From positions 1,220,593-1,284,592 of the forward strand of contig NW_022985448.1 of NCBI RefSeq assembly GCF_010093595.1: a stretch of DNA of 64,000 nt. The letters run 5' to 3'. The stretch is from Mytilinidion resinicola. Lineage: Eukaryota; Ascomycota; Dothideomycetes; Mytilinidiales; Mytilinidiaceae. Both the position numbers and the translations under genes were made by a program. Below are positions 42,397 to 54,384 of this stretch, one piece after another; the first letter of the stretch is position 1; each line of letters opens with the position of its first letter. The notes beneath the pieces were generated by a model, which had not been told where the DNA came from, ran no database searches, and was given only the letters and a program-made list of their open reading frames with translations.

Positions 42397-44954
42397 CTAT
42401 CTACCTCCTTTCCCTTTCCTAGCTCTCCTCTCCCGCTCATACGCATTTTTCTCCTTGCCCTCCTCGCCCTGAATCTCCGCCACCAGCCGTTTATACTTGG
42501 TCTCATATGCACGGTCCCTCTCCTTCTTCTCGCGTAATTGCTCACGTGCAATGAAGTTGGCGTCCTTCCGCAGTTCTCGCATGGCACCTTTCCTCTCCTT
42601 CTTGTACTCAGCCTGGAGTTTGTTGGCGGTAGCGCGGTCCGTGTCCGGGTCGTAATGTCGGTCCGGGTTGAACCCTTCTTCGAACTTGGGAACCGAAGTC
42701 TTGATGGGAAGTGGACGGTGGTGGTGCAGTTCGAGAGGACGACGGGCGAGGCGAGACTGTTGCAGGAGGATTTGCAAGCGCTGCAATGCTTTGGGTTGCT
42801 TGAGGTCTTTCACGAGAGTGAGAAGTTCTGGGGGGAAGATTTCGAGGAAGGCGGATTTCGAGGCCCAGAGGTCGGCGGCTGCAGTGAGATTTTTAATGTG
42901 AAGATCAATGAGATCTGAGGTGGCGAATGGAGATTTTAAAGCAATCGTGGTATATCGCATTAGCTCGGGAATGTACCGCTTAGAGAGTCGTTGGTGTTGA
43001 AGGCAAAGTGCTCCAATATAAGCTCCGGTGGTCAGATCTTTTGAGTCCCGAGGCGTCGACATTCCAAGCCATCGCGCCATCAAAGTGATTGCCGGTGTCA
43101 CTACTTGGTGGAAATGATCGGAAGTTGGGTAGATGGTCGAAATGGCTGTAAGGATTATAAGATCTCCCGGTGACGGATCGTTCGACGTATGCAACCTCTG
43201 AAGGTGAGTGCGAAAAGCTCTCGCAATCTGTTCGGGGAAGATTCTGGACAGAGAGTGAATATGCCGAATGATAGTCTCTAACAACACAAGTGACGGTGCA
43301 GTTGTCTGAGATGAGAGATAGACAGTATAGTCGACCAGTACGATGGCAAAATTCGCGAGCTTTGCCTTGTTCTCGTGGTGTAGCTGCGGGTGATATAATG
43401 CGCGTATCCTTTGGATGACCACTGGGATTTCCGACGGGGCTACTCCCTCCAATATTCTGAGAAGTTCTGCCTGTGATTGAGGACAAGGGTATGTGAACGT
43501 CAGTTTCGACGTCTGTGCGCCAGTGCCAGGTGCAGAAGATATATGCCCATTGCCGGTAGGAAGCACCTCTTTTAGGAACTCGTCATCTAAGTCTTGAGTC
43601 TCATCTGCCACATTTTCCTCGTCATCGCTGTCGTTGGAAGACTCCTCGTCGAACTCGGAATCGCTTGCTACAAGATCATCATCGAGAACGAAGTCGTCCT
43701 CATCATCAACGCCATCCGGCCTGCTCGTGTTTTGAGCGGCGGAGAAACCAAACTCTGCCGCGTCGTCTCCTGATTCGTACTCCTCCTCTTCATCTTCCAT
43801 AGATCCCTCTACGAAAGGTGCTTCATCTTCCACTGGCTCACCCCTCATTCTTCGAAGCCGCTGCTCTTCCAGGTTCTTCAACCGCGTTGCCTCTTCTTCG
43901 GCCTTCTCCTCTTCAGTCTTGATCCTTTCTGTAGGCTTGGCCTTCTGATCGTAGAGAAGTTGTCGAACTCGCGCATCATATTCCTTGTCCGCGACTTCTC
44001 TTTCCTTCCCATTCAGGAGGGCAGCACGATCGGGGTTAATTGCAAAATCATTTGCCTTTGGTGGTTCTTCCTTGGGTTGCGGTTTGTTGAGATGTCCCCT
44101 TAGAGCTGCAAGAATATTGGGTAGGTCCTTATCCAGTTCTTCTCGAAGGTCGTCATCATCCTCCTTGGCTTGTTGCCGTTCGTACTTGTGGAGCTTTGAC
44201 TTTGCCATCACCTCTTTCATGACCTCTGCTTTCGTCTTCTTCCTCTCAGGCTTCCCAACGTCAACTTCACCGTCCTCTTCTTCGCCTTCCTCTGCAGGGT
44301 CTCGCCTCCTTTTGCGCGACTGCACGTCCTGTCCTTCCCCGTCACTTGACGCCTCGACGCTTGCAGCATCGTAATCCTCTATCTCTCTCTCCCTAACGCC
44401 GAGATCAAGCGCCCGACCACCGTGAGTCAGCTCTTCCTCATCCTCTGCTTCTTCAAGATCAAAGACTGATGCGCCTTTCCTCCTCTGGTTCTCGCGTGTA
44501 TAACGTTCGATCATCTTGTCTTCTACGCTCATCGTTGGGTCGTTTTCGCCTATGCGCCGATCGAGGATTCCGCCAACTTTGTTCCGTCTATTCATCTCAG
44601 GGAGAAGGGTTTTCCTCCGCTAAAGTCTCGAGGTTAGAAATTGAACTGTGCCGCGAAGAGAAAGCTGTTTCGTACCGTTTCCTCCCCGAGGCTTTTTGAC
44701 ACGCCCGGCCTGCCCACCGCATTTTTCTTGTCTGGTCGACTTGTCGTAACATCGAACTTCTTAGGTCTGGCGGGAGTCTTGTATTCGAATGGATTGAAGC
44801 TCTCGCGAATCTGGGCGAGAGCAGCAGTGCGGCGCGCCTTCTGCTCCGGGTTCCCTCCGGCGTTGTTCTTCTTTTGCTTCTTGGACTTCTGCGGCCCAGT
44901 GATACCCTGCTCTCGCAAGGACGCCTTGAGGCGCTTCAACTGAGAGGGCGGCAT
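42397..44954 (-). CDS. NOP14: Nucleolar protein 14 (Nop14)
   Basis: Two exons, 44954-44676 and 44619-42397, give 833 aa (yeast Nop14 is 810). Nop14 is a small-subunit processome factor needed for 18S rRNA processing and 40S export. The N terminus MPPSQLKRLKASLREQG followed by Gln/Lys-rich residues and SFNPFEYKTPARPKKFDV is characteristic. Exon 2 opens with RRKTLLPEMNRRNKVGGILD, RRIGENDPTMSVEDKMIERY, which is a strong family signature. Long acidic and Lys/Glu-rich stretches follow, then the helical C-terminal half ending in a basic tail (YERERRARKGKGGR). The intron is 56 nt. A TCACGTGA palindrome lies 105 bp upstream of the start. Divergent from an unnamed membrane-anchored gene. Confidence 0.94.
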
Positions 44955-45058
44955 GACGGGGTCGTGGTGGACAAATTTCGCAGCGAGCAAAATGTGAGGG
45001 AGGTCGAGAATTTAAGCAGGGGTGGCACGGATCTCAAAATTTAGGCCCCACTCAAAGG

Positions 45059-45066
45059 TCACGTGA
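45059..45066. promoter_or_regulatory. TCACGTGA site between NOP14 and its divergent neighbour
   Basis: An 8-base perfect palindrome of the Cbf1/bHLH type lies 105 bp upstream of the NOP14 start and 110 bp upstream of the divergent gene start at 45176. A similar site precedes UTP23. Binding is inferred from the motif. Confidence 0.5.
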
Positions 45067-45175
45067 ATATCTCACCTACATCAGTTCAAGCAACGACCAC
45101 CAGGCATCCTTCACTATCCACTGTCGAAGTAATCCATGGGTTTACCCCCAAACGTCCTTTCGTCGCCATGACAGT

Positions 45176-46002
45176 ATGGCCTCGACAATACATGATCGCT
45201 GGTTATGGCTCGGCCTAGGTAGTTTGGACTGTTCTATACAAGTCTGCGCCTCGCATTAACGTCAAGTAGGCGTCCTTGCTTTCTTCGCCTTCAAAGGCGT
45301 GGCCCATGGCCTCCGCGAGATTACGAGATTATCAGAGACCATAGAGCATCCTAGGTCTAAGAAGGCTCCGCGACCTTCATCCGAGAATGGTGATTAATAC
45401 CCGTAATCGACTTGATTTGAGTCTCTCGCTGATCTGATTCGGAAGCTATCAAAACCGAGTCTCTCCAAACACTTGCGCTCTGCTCAAATGTAGATATTCG
45501 AAAGGCGTACGTTGTCGCCTCACTCCACGATATCTCCACAGAAGTTAAACATTATGTGCATAGAGCAACCGACCTTCTCTGCAACCGCTTCGTGAACAAC
45601 AAGGAAGCTCATAGGCTCCTCTCCAATGACTTCCACAGCGGGGATCCCGAACGTGTAGCACAAGTCCAGAAGTGCTTATTGATGCTTCAGGAGCACGAAA
45701 TATTCACTGACTTATGCGACCCGGACAACCCTCGCATTGAGACACTGCACCAAATCCGCATTCAGCAGTCCAGAGCAGCAGAAAGATTGCTACGGACCCG
45801 CCAATTAAGCGACACTGTACAGGAACAGGCGCTACGCCGGCGTCGTCGCGAGGCTATGGTGCTCAACGAGGGAGACAGGCCCGTCTCTCAGGACGATATC
45901 ATTCAAGGCGGGAGAGGGATAAGTGACGAGGACGTGCAAGTGGCAGAGCAGGCTCTTGAAACGCTCACACGCCGCGAGCGTGAATTTGAATCAGAAACCT
46001 AG
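45176..46002 (+). CDS. N-terminally membrane-anchored protein, armadillo-like, unnamed
   Basis: Four exons rebuilt from splice signals: 45176-45218, 45270-45389, 45446-45506 and 45564-46002, giving 220 aa. Introns are 51, 56 and 57 nt and each removes an in-frame stop or a break. The N terminus is MASTIHDRW followed by a hydrophobic anchor (LWLGLGVLAFFAFKGVAHGL). The middle reads like an armadillo/HEAT-type helical repeat (SLQTLALCSNVDIRKAATDL, LLSNDFHSGDPERVAQVQ). The C terminus is Arg-rich then acidic (ALRRRRREAMVLNEGDRP, ALETLTRREREFESET). I cannot name the family. A single-pass membrane protein with a soluble helical repeat domain is the best description. The separate ORF starting at 45556 is only its last exon with a false start. 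Confidence 0.72.
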
Positions 46003-46299
46003 TAGGTACATGTGAACGGTTGGAGGCACTAGAGAATGATGATGGACATGACCGAAGTCAGAAGAGGAGACTTGTCATAGTAGGATCATGATACCCAATG
46101 GCTCATTACTTTCAATTTGAGTACTCCAATGTTGGCTGCGTACTTGTAGATGAATCATTGCCCCTTGAACATTCCAAATATAGGGGAATCGCGCTGGTGA
46201 GTATATCAAGGAGCCTTTTTCGACCTCTAGGCACCAACAAACCTCACAATTATAAACCAAAATCACACATACAGCAAATAAACAACAATCCAAAGACCA

Positions 46300-46912
46300 T
46301 GACGAACCTCCCCATCACCCCCGGCTTGGAACCTCAACCCTGCTCCAACCTCCCACTCCCCACCAAAATCCGCTTCCTAATCCTACAACACCTCCTCCAG
46401 CACCCCGACAACATCCAAGTCAGCAACTTCGTGGCCGACCACAAGGCCTACATGATGTGATACCGGCGCCGCCTACTCTCCCTCACCCTCGTCTCGAAAA
46501 AATTCCGCGTCGACGCCGTTACCGTCTTCGCTTCCAGCAATGTCTTCGAAGCCACAGGCGGCGTCAGCCTCACGCATTTACTCAAAACCCTAGGCTTGCT
46601 CGGCCGTGCGAACCTCATTAACCTCGTCCTCGTGTTTCCTGCGGCTCTTGGACCAGTTGACGCGGGGGAAATTGGGGAAAGCGATTCCAATGCTTAGGAA
46701 GGAGTGTCCGAAGGTGAAGCGGACGTTGAATCTGCATGCGACGTATCTCAGGAGACTAAGAGGGCCGCATGCTGCTGCCGGAGGTGGGAGTCCGACTGCC
46801 ACGCGTATCGAGCGTGTTAGCCAGACGCCCGATGCGCGGTTGTTGAAGCAGCTGGCGGGCATGAAGGGCACGAAGCTAGAGTGGCGCTATGAGGCGAGTG
46901 ACCTGGCTTAGG
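46300..46912 (+). pseudogene. Broken F-box-like fungal protein gene
   Basis: The reading frame opens at ATG 46300 (MTNLPITPGLEPQP, then LPLPTKIRFLILQHLLQHPD, an F-box-like LPLEIR..IL..LL pattern). It meets TGA at 46458-46460. The same frame then continues as clear protein-like sequence (LLSLTLVSKKFRVDAVTVFA) to about 46620. After that the plausible sequence shifts to another frame (LLDQLTRGKLGKAIPMLRKE to TKLEWRYEASDLA, ending at 46910). No intron with sensible splice sites removes the stop without also deleting the plausible coding stretch. I read it as a pseudogene with one nonsense change and one frameshift. The family assignment is weak. Confidence 0.42.
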
Positions 46913-47336
46913 CAAGGTTTAGGAGAGAGGCGGAGGTGTGGTTTGCGGATGGGCAAGATCCGTGAGGGCTGCTGCTGTAACAATTTCGAGGGCTCAAGCT
47001 CTGGTTGTGAAAGATTTCGAGGCTATCAACTGTCATGAGTATGCTTGAAGAAATGGCATTGCCCTTATATCAAAAGAGCCCAAAGCGTGGTAATTTCGGA
47101 CCCCAAAGTTCACTTTGGCAGTAATGGCAGCAATAGCGGTCCAAGCAGCTTAGGCAGCTACGCAAGTATTAGCAAATATCCTAAGTCTTTGTCTAAGTCT
47201 ACACAGCGCTTCTCGGTCACTTTGAACAGACACAACATGGGTCACAGGAAACAACCTGTCTTGAACCATCAATTCATTCATCTATACCATTCCTTATATA
47301 CATTCCAAAACGCCCATTTCGCCCTGCCAGCCCCTA
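46913..47336. other. Intergenic region
   Basis: 424 bp between the broken F-box-like gene (+) and the 3' end of the SAT4-like gene (-). It contains a short GGCAGTAATGGCAGCAATAG-type imperfect repeat near 47118-47160. No gene is seen. Confidence 0.45.
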
Positions 47337-48834
47337 TTATACCTGTTCATGCACTCTCGACGGCCTTCGCCCTCTCTCTGACGACTCAGCAACTTCATAC
47401 TTTGCATCATTCGAAACTGCCACATTCATCGCCGACTTATTTCTCGACGACCGCCCATCCGCACCCTCTTCCAAAAGCTCAAAGTCCGTATGCACGCGAA
47501 TCTCGGTGCGGGAGTTCGCGGTAGTCTTCTGCCCGGATGATAGCGCTGACCGGAAGCGGCTGGAAAAAGTGGCTATTAGAGGGCGTATGGCGGCGAGTGA
47601 GATGGCTGTAAGGCCGATTCCTGGCTCGATGATGGACCAGAGGACTATGCCGCCAATGCCGTTGGCTTGCAGAAGTTAACTTTGTGTTGTGGGGGAAGGA
47701 ATGTGAGGGCACTTACGCTCGGAGTCTGTGGTGGGCTGAGTGAAGATGACGATGGAGCTGATGCGGAGCAGAGTTGCGATGCTCGCTCTGAAATGTGTTA
47801 GTCCCAGCCGATACCTTAACAGGAACTAAAACAAGAGATACGTACGCTATTCCTAAAGCTAGGATACCTGATACCAGTGTCTTCTTCCACAAAGTCATGT
47901 TGAGCTTCCACACGATGGCGATGGGAAGGATGCCGAAGACCCAATCAGTCAAGGCATTGACAGCGGAGAGCACATACGCTGCACCGCCAGCGATGCGTGC
48001 GTCACGACAGTTCTTATCTTGGGCCAAGGCCGTCCAGAAGAGATACCTGTTCAAGATGAATGCTGATCAAATACAAGTGCGCGGTTCGAAAAACTTACGT
48101 GGGCGTGCACTCAAGAAGCAGAAAGAAGAAGTAAAATATACCGACAACGGCAGTCACAATCATACAGACATAGATTGTGATCCTATAGTTCTTGGTGGGT
48201 GCGAATCGAAGCAATGTATATCCGATTGACACCTTAAGAATCGAGATCGTGATGAGGTAGACAAGAGTTGAGAGCAGAAACCACTTGAGCTGCGTAACTT
48301 GCACCCACATTGGTGTATTGTGAGGGAGGAAGTCGCCTAGGCCAAAACGCGTGCCCTGGATTGCAAAGGCTGCGAATATCGTAAATGAGATCTACATCCG
48401 AACACGTTAGTAAGACAATCGGCGTTGTAATGAGACGGATTGCTGCCCACGCGGAGCATAAAAAAGGCGCCACATTAATTCCTAGAACAAGCCGCCATGA
48501 GTGTGTGCGCGTGTATGCCACTGCTTGAGAAGCTTCAATACAATTTTAGAAACCTGCACGAGACAGAAGCTCTTCACCTTGGACTATGTGAACCCTCATT
48601 GAAGCACTTCAAGCAGTGGCAGACAGTGCTTGATGAATGTGCCACTTTTTTCACGCCTAGCGTGCTGCCGTAGAGAAGACATACCAGAGATACTGCAGCT
48701 AGGTAGTCGTCTGCCCCGAGACTGTTCAGCATAAACTTTCGTACATATATGCGAGCGACAGTTGAAGTCCAGGTCAAAATCAGGAAGAGAATTGAAACCG
48801 CAAGTAGGCCTTGAGCGCTCCCGCCAAGATTCAT
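47337..48834 (-). CDS. Rhodopsin-fold (SAT4/Pth11-like) integral membrane protein
   Basis: Five exons, 48834-48685, 48391-48099, 48046-47846, 47787-47717 and 47665-47337, give 347 aa. The fungal SAT4/rhodopsin-domain family holds seven-TM proteins related to the Pth11 receptor group; ligands are mostly unknown. TM segments are evident: GLLAVSILFLILTWTSTVA, then ISFTIFAAFAIQG, FLLSTLVYLITISILKVSIG, VCMIVTAVVGIFYFFFLLLE, WVFGILPIAIVWKL, LVSGILALGIA, and GIGGIVLWSIIEPGIGLTAI. Family landmarks GADDYLAAVSL after TM2, Y-L-F-W-T after TM4 and NALTDWVFGILPI are present. The cytoplasmic tail (about 85 aa) is Ser/Arg/Glu-rich. Intron 1 is long (293 nt) with a CTAAC branch site. No CFEM domain is present. 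Confidence 0.88.
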
Positions 48835-50645
48835 TGTGATGTTCTTGGTATAAGAATCAAGTTAATAACTTATGCCTAGTATTCAACGAGGAAGAGTAAC
48901 GTCAAGGTGAAGTGCCGCAGGGTTCGTATTCGGGAGCAAACGAGGAGGGATTTGTATCCAAGGCGGCGGTCCTGATCTACGTAGGGGACGGGTGCAGGTA
49001 AAGCACAGCACAAGCCTCAGAAGTGAGTGAAATGGACGGCTTGCCGTAGCGCGACAATAGTGTGAAGCCCCTTGTGTGGGGGTTTCCAAGCGGAGAGTTA
49101 GGGCCATGGCGAGGCGGCTGATATGCACAGCCTATTCTTACGGCACGCAGCGGACTTCTCGATATGGAGGTTGGCCCGTGATGCTTCAAACCAGATTCTC
49201 AAAACACGAATTCATACTCCGAAGTGTTGAGTTCTAGAGCACTGATCTTACCGTTCTGCTATCAGTGTCGCAAGCAGCAGTAAAGAGTTGACATTTGGCG
49301 AAAAGAACACTCAATGCCCATTTTCTAAACCCATCAGGAGGCCATCTGGTCGTTGATTCGGCGGTTGTATCCCGCCACGGCGGCCTGGAAGGTGTGGTGG
49401 TCGTTCGGCCAGGAGAGAACCTTAGCTGGCCCGCTGCTCTAGCGTGACAAGCCAAACTTCCCGCCATCTTCGAGAAGGCTTCTACAGGCCTTCTAGATGC
49501 TTTCTCCTGCTGATCTTCTAAAAAGCAAAGATAGGAACACTTGCGTCACGAGGAGCCACTCGACGTGGCAAATGCCTGCAGATGCAGCCCCGAGGTTCTT
49601 CCCAGAAAGATGCAGATATTGATAGCATGCGAACCGTGTGGGTATCTAGGTATCCGGATACCGGATAAGAGTAGATGCCATGAAGCGAATTGCGATATGC
49701 GCCAAAGCAGTACCACAAAGCGTTGTTGGAGGTCGGAGTAGGTGCCGCGGAGTTTGTATGGGGGAAGGCAGTCAGAGTTCGAAGGACGCCATGCGGCCCG
49801 CGACCTTTGCAGTCTTGTCTCGAAACAGACATACTTCCTAAGCCGACAAGGTCCAGAATGGCTGCATTTGCTGCGGTTGCTGAAGGACGCAGGAGGCCTG
49901 AGGTCTAAGACTGACTGTTATCCAGGTCTAACCGAAATCGCATCGAGCACTCCGATGGGGTTACGCCATGATCGCCACGAGGTCTAAATTGCTGTGTAAG
50001 GGACACCCTCAAGGTTTGACGGCTGGCACTGGGCTCCGCGGCTGCATACGCCCTTCATCCATCCGTCGCTTTTTTCCAACATGAGTGGAAACTGACGGGC
50101 TCGATGGCCAATCCAAAACGGGCAGGTCCCAGTTTCTTCCACTGAACGTGTGGCGCATTGTGCCGCGCGGGCTCGGCTGAGCCTCATATTCCCGGAGCCT
50201 GATTGGCTCCTCGTTGTGACATTGATACAGGAATGATACTAGTGGCACTAGCGCTTTTTAGGGCTTCCCTTCAACTACCACAGCATTGATACATAAATGA
50301 TCTGGCACTTTTCGGAGGGCTTTCCGCCTCAGCTACGGCTACGTATTCACGGTGTAATGAGGCAGTCACTTGGAATCATGCTACCAGCTCGAGAATCATT
50401 CAAGTATTAGACTATTCAATTTTGGCTGCGTTCCTCATTACCTAGACATGTTTCTTATGTATGTATGTACCTGTTTGCCGACCAATGAGAAGATCACACT
50501 AAAAAGGACACAGTGATAAGAGAGACTGAAAGTATGCAACAACACTAGATTTACAGGGAAGAGAATGTTCAGGTCGCATCTCGTACCAAAGAACGAAATC
50601 ACGGGTATATCGACCCCTAACAGTTCTGTCTCTTGCATCTCCAAA
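48835..50645. other. 1.8 kb intergenic region
   Basis: Between two minus-strand genes; contains the SAT4-like gene promoter and the hydrolase 3' flank. All ORFs are short and lack splice partners or domains. No repeat or RNA gene is seen. Confidence 0.5.
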
Positions 50646-52334
50646 TTATTTCTTGTTGGGAAGCTGAACTTTGCCGGCCTGTTTGACCAGCTCGTCTAGC
50701 CTCTTTTCCATGATGGTGCGGCCGTCGATAGTCGTCCACACCTCGTGAGGTGCCTTGTTGACGACATCCCAAGACACCAGCTTGTCTGTCAAGCCGGTCA
50801 AATCCTTCTGCTTGCGCTCCCACTCGCTATCGGCGCGGCATTTGATTCCCGAGCTAATCACTACCAACGGCGTGTCGCCGCTCTGGATGGTCCGAGCTGA
50901 GACGACTTCGTTCTTGGAGAGCGAGTCTGCAACGAGATTCTCTTGCAGTTGGGCTTTGATGTATTTGCCGTTCTGGTAAGCATTCCGTCCGTAAACGCGG
51001 TCCTCTCTCGTGCGGCCTTGGAATAGAGCTCCACCAAGACGTTCGATGCCCAGTGGGCTTATGATCCCCCATGCCCAGAGGAGGAATCCTCGACCCGGCG
51101 ATGCAAGGCGGTGCAAAAGATCCTCGTGGAGAGGATCGACAAGCATTATGCCAACTACATCACGGAGATGACGGCTGGAGAAGATTCGGCTGGTGATGCT
51201 TCCGATACCCGCCGAGACAAGAATCCAGGGGCCTTCTTCTCCGGAAATAGCGAGAGCTTCTGAGAGAGCATCTGCCGACATTCCAGCGGAGTGTGGGGAA
51301 GGAGCATTGTCAGACCAGGCGTATCCAGGTCGGTCCCAATAGCAGTAGCGAGAGATGGTTCCATTCTGGTAGCTGTTGTAGGCCCAGTGCTCAAAGTCGT
51401 ATTCGGAAGGATTTTCTCCCGCCTCGAGCATAACAGTTGGGTCTCGCTTCCCGTGAGTAGTAGTAACATTCCCTATGCATGCCAGATGCACTTGGTACTT
51501 GTTCCCATCCACGAAGATGCGCTCACCGAACATTTCAAGAGAAGAGTCTCTGGTACGGATTCCTAGCGTGCCCGTCATGAAGATGACGATGATGACGAAC
51601 ACAACCGAGATAATGGTGCCAGCCAGAACAGCTAGCCACTCTTTGACGGTCCTGCGGGTTTCAGGGCGGCCCGTCAGACGCTCCTCCTCTTCTCTCTTGC
51701 CCCAGGCGACTACTCGGTCCGTTAAGACGCACCAGATGGCAATGAATGCTGCCCAGACGACAGAGGCGATCCCAACCCAGCCTTCCTCGGCTCGGATTCG
51801 ACCAACGGATAGGATAATGACCATGTCCACTAGGAGGAAAACAGCAACAATAGCAGTGGTGATCCGCATGGCCTTGGCCGGAGCCGCAAAGAACAGGACA
51901 GCCACGAGGAGGTTGCCAAGCGTCAAGCATGTATAAGCAAAGTCGAAGAAACCACTTCCACGGGAGTGCATGCCGGGAGGGGAGACGAAGATAGATACTA
52001 GGAGTAGTACCCACCAGAGGAAGGTGATTATGAGGAAAATCACGGTAAAGTAACGGAGGAACCGCACAGACCACAGGTTGTAGGGAGATACCTAGATTGA
52101 ATAAGTACAGCTGTGAATGATGCGACTGCTGAAAGGGCGTACAGCTGGATCATCTGGGTCAAGGTAGCCATCCGAGGTGGGTGGTGGAGCACGACGAGGG
52201 AGCAAGCTGGAGCGCTCATCGGGCTCTGTGTGGTTGTATTCGCGTCTGCCTACAGAGGCAGGGCGATTGTCATCACCATCGCCATTGTGCACCGAGGTGT
52301 TACCGTCCTTCTTGGATCCCCACAAGGAAACCAT
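50646..52334 (-). CDS. Multi-pass membrane protein with serine-less alpha/beta-hydrolase domain
   Basis: Two exons, 52334-52143 and 52091-50646, give 545 aa. The N-terminal 65 residues are hydrophilic (VHNGDGDDNRPASVGRREYN, then SSLLPRRAPPP). Five or so TM segments follow (YFTVIFLIITFLWWVLLLVS, YTCLTLGNLLVAVLFFAAP, ITTAIVAVFLLVDMVIIL, ASVVWAAFIAIWCVL, VLAGTIISVVFVIIVIFMTG). A soluble alpha/beta-hydrolase-like domain comes next: VMLEAGENPSEYDFEHW, a DRPGYAWSD block, and VVGIMLVDPLHEDLL. Where a nucleophile elbow G-x-S-x-G is expected, the sequence reads ILVSAGIGSITSRIF, so Gly replaces Ser (near residue 356). Similar fungal proteins are annotated as mitochondrial integral membrane proteins, from memory. 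It may be a pseudoenzyme. Divergent from PPE1. Confidence 0.85.
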
Positions 52335-52939
52335 GGCGACGACCAGGCAGTCTCGACGAGACTCAAGGAGGAGAGCGGCCTGGGAAGGACCCAGAGAGTC
52401 CTGAGGCACGAGGGGAGGGGGAACAGGTGAGATTGAGGGGAGGAAATGGCTATGTAAAGAAAAAGTTGAAGGCGGAGATGGAGGCCCGACTCTTGTGGCA
52501 TGATGGCGGCTGCTCTGTTGATCGACGTCATCCCAGTGGGAGCATGGACCTAGCCCAAGACGCCGGCTCCAAGCGCTTGAATCTCGACTGGGGGAGCTGG
52601 GCCTGTTGTGGTCTGGCCATCCAGCCTTGATGGCGAATTGTGAGGCAAACCCGGCCATTGCTGGTCACGATGCCCTACGTTCTGCCTACAAGTTGTTGGC
52701 TCGGGATCCCGCGAACTGTAATGCAGTGGAATGAACCGCTAATATACCCTGCCTCGTCTCGACTCTTACCGGGGCGCCTTGACCGCGTGCTGCGCAGGGC
52801 ATAACGTCGATCTATCGATAATGAACGGCCTTCGTCCACTCGATGCTGACAGCACTGCAACCGCGCGAACTGTCCACGCGTTGCGTGCTCCTTCTAATTA
52901 CCACCACCCAGATACTCCTCGAACCCACGTCACATCGCC
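52335..52939. promoter_or_regulatory. Divergent promoter region, hydrolase-like / PPE1
   Basis: 605 bp between two start codons, both belonging to alpha/beta-hydrolase-fold genes, though of very different subfamilies. No TATA box or CACGTG stands out and there is no further gene. Confidence 0.45.
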
Positions 52940-54154
52940 ATGAGTAGCATAGCCAAAGCCTTCGCAAAGTCGAAGCTAGCCAGCCTCCCCCCAGAATCTC
53001 CACTGTACGAAGAAGAAGACGACTCCTCCTCCGCCTCCTCCATGTCCTCCACCGGCACTGTTCGCCCAACTTCAAGCCAACGACCAGCTCCAGTAGTCAG
53101 CTGGTCCGACTACTATGCCCAAGAGCTATACCTCGAGCACCAGTCCGCCGATGGCAACGCCAAATTCCATGTCTACCTGACCCCGCCAGCCTCGTTCAAG
53201 GCCCCACTACTAGTCCTACACCACGGCGCTGGCTCCTCCGCCATGTCCTTCGCGCTGTGTGCGCTGGAGATACGCAAGATGTACCCCGAGGCGGGCATTC
53301 TAGCTGTAGAGGCGCGCGACCATGGCTCCGTAGTCTATGGGCCCACGGGCGACGTCAACAATGATCTTTCGATACACGTACTGAGCAGGGACATGATAGA
53401 CATGCTGGAGCTGACGGCCGCAAAGATGGGCTGGCCGGAACTGCCGACAATCGTGCTCATTGGTCACAGCTTGGGCGGCGCAGTGGTTACAGATGCGGCA
53501 AAGCAGGGCTATCTAGGAAACAAGCTCCTCGGATACGCCGTCTTAGATGTAGTCGAAGGCTCCGCTATGGAAGCCCTCAAGCATATGCAGGCGTATCTTG
53601 GCACTAGACCGAAGATGTTCCCGTCCCTTGAGGCTGCTATTGAGTGGCATATCCGCTCGCGAACACTACGTAATCCACAGTCCGCGCGTGCTTCTGTGCC
53701 TTCTCTTTTGTTCCAGACTCCCTCGGGCTCATGGGCTTGGCGGACAGACTTGTCAAGTACAGAGGCTTACTGGGAGAACTGGTTCGGAGGCATGAGCTCG
53801 AAGTTCTTAACTGCGAAGGGTGCAAAGCTTCTGCTGTTAGCTGGCACCGATCGTCTCGACAAAGAATTAACAATAGGACAAATGCAAGGTATGTGACTGT
53901 CTTATTCTGGTTTATGGCAAGCTACTACTTCTGCCATGCCCCTGAACCCTCTTTACCCAGCTGATGCTAACCTGGAATGTCCATTAGGAAAGTTTCAACT
54001 CCAAGTTTTCCCTGCCGCCGGCCATTTCTTACAAGAAGACCTCCCCGAAAAGACCGCCGAAGCGATTGTCGAGTTCGTCAAACGCAACGACCGTAGCACC
54101 TTGATTTTACCTCCGAAAGTTGGTGATTTGTTGAAACAGGGCAAGAAAGTATAG
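52940..54154 (+). CDS. PPE1: Protein phosphatase methylesterase 1
   Basis: Two exons, 52940-53888 and 53988-54154, give 371 aa (yeast Ppe1 is 400). PME-1 removes the C-terminal methyl ester from the PP2A catalytic subunit and so counters Ppm1. The protein shows an acidic/Ser-rich lead (LYEEEDDSSSASSMSS) and the hydrolase core LLVLHHGAGSSAMSFALCAL. ARDHGSVVYGPTGDVNNDLS follows. The nucleophile elbow is IGHSLGGAVVTDAA (Ser177). DVVEGSAMEALKHMQAYL is typical of PME-1. The acid is in AGTDRLDKELTIGQMQG (Asp304) and the base in FPAAGHFLQEDLPEKTA (His329). The 99-nt intron lies between the acid and the histidine. Confidence 0.95.
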
Positions 54155-54384
54155 GACCTTTCGGGCCTATTATCCCAACCGGGTATCATAATTTTTTCGT
54201 GGTACAAATCCACTGAATGACCAGAAAAACGCCTATATGTAGATGCAATGGAACACATGTTCCAGTAGAGAACTGAGTCGGGTCGTACAACTCATGAGGG
54301 ACTGAGAAGGTGGGTATGCTCTATCCTATGCATCAATTCGTGTTGTAGGGGGATTGACCGTGCGATCAAGGCTAGGAAGCCCGA

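Noticed and set aside
47045..47524. 159-codon plus-strand ORF over the 3' end of the SAT4-like gene
   Set aside because: Its right part is antisense to a confirmed exon and the remainder has no domain.
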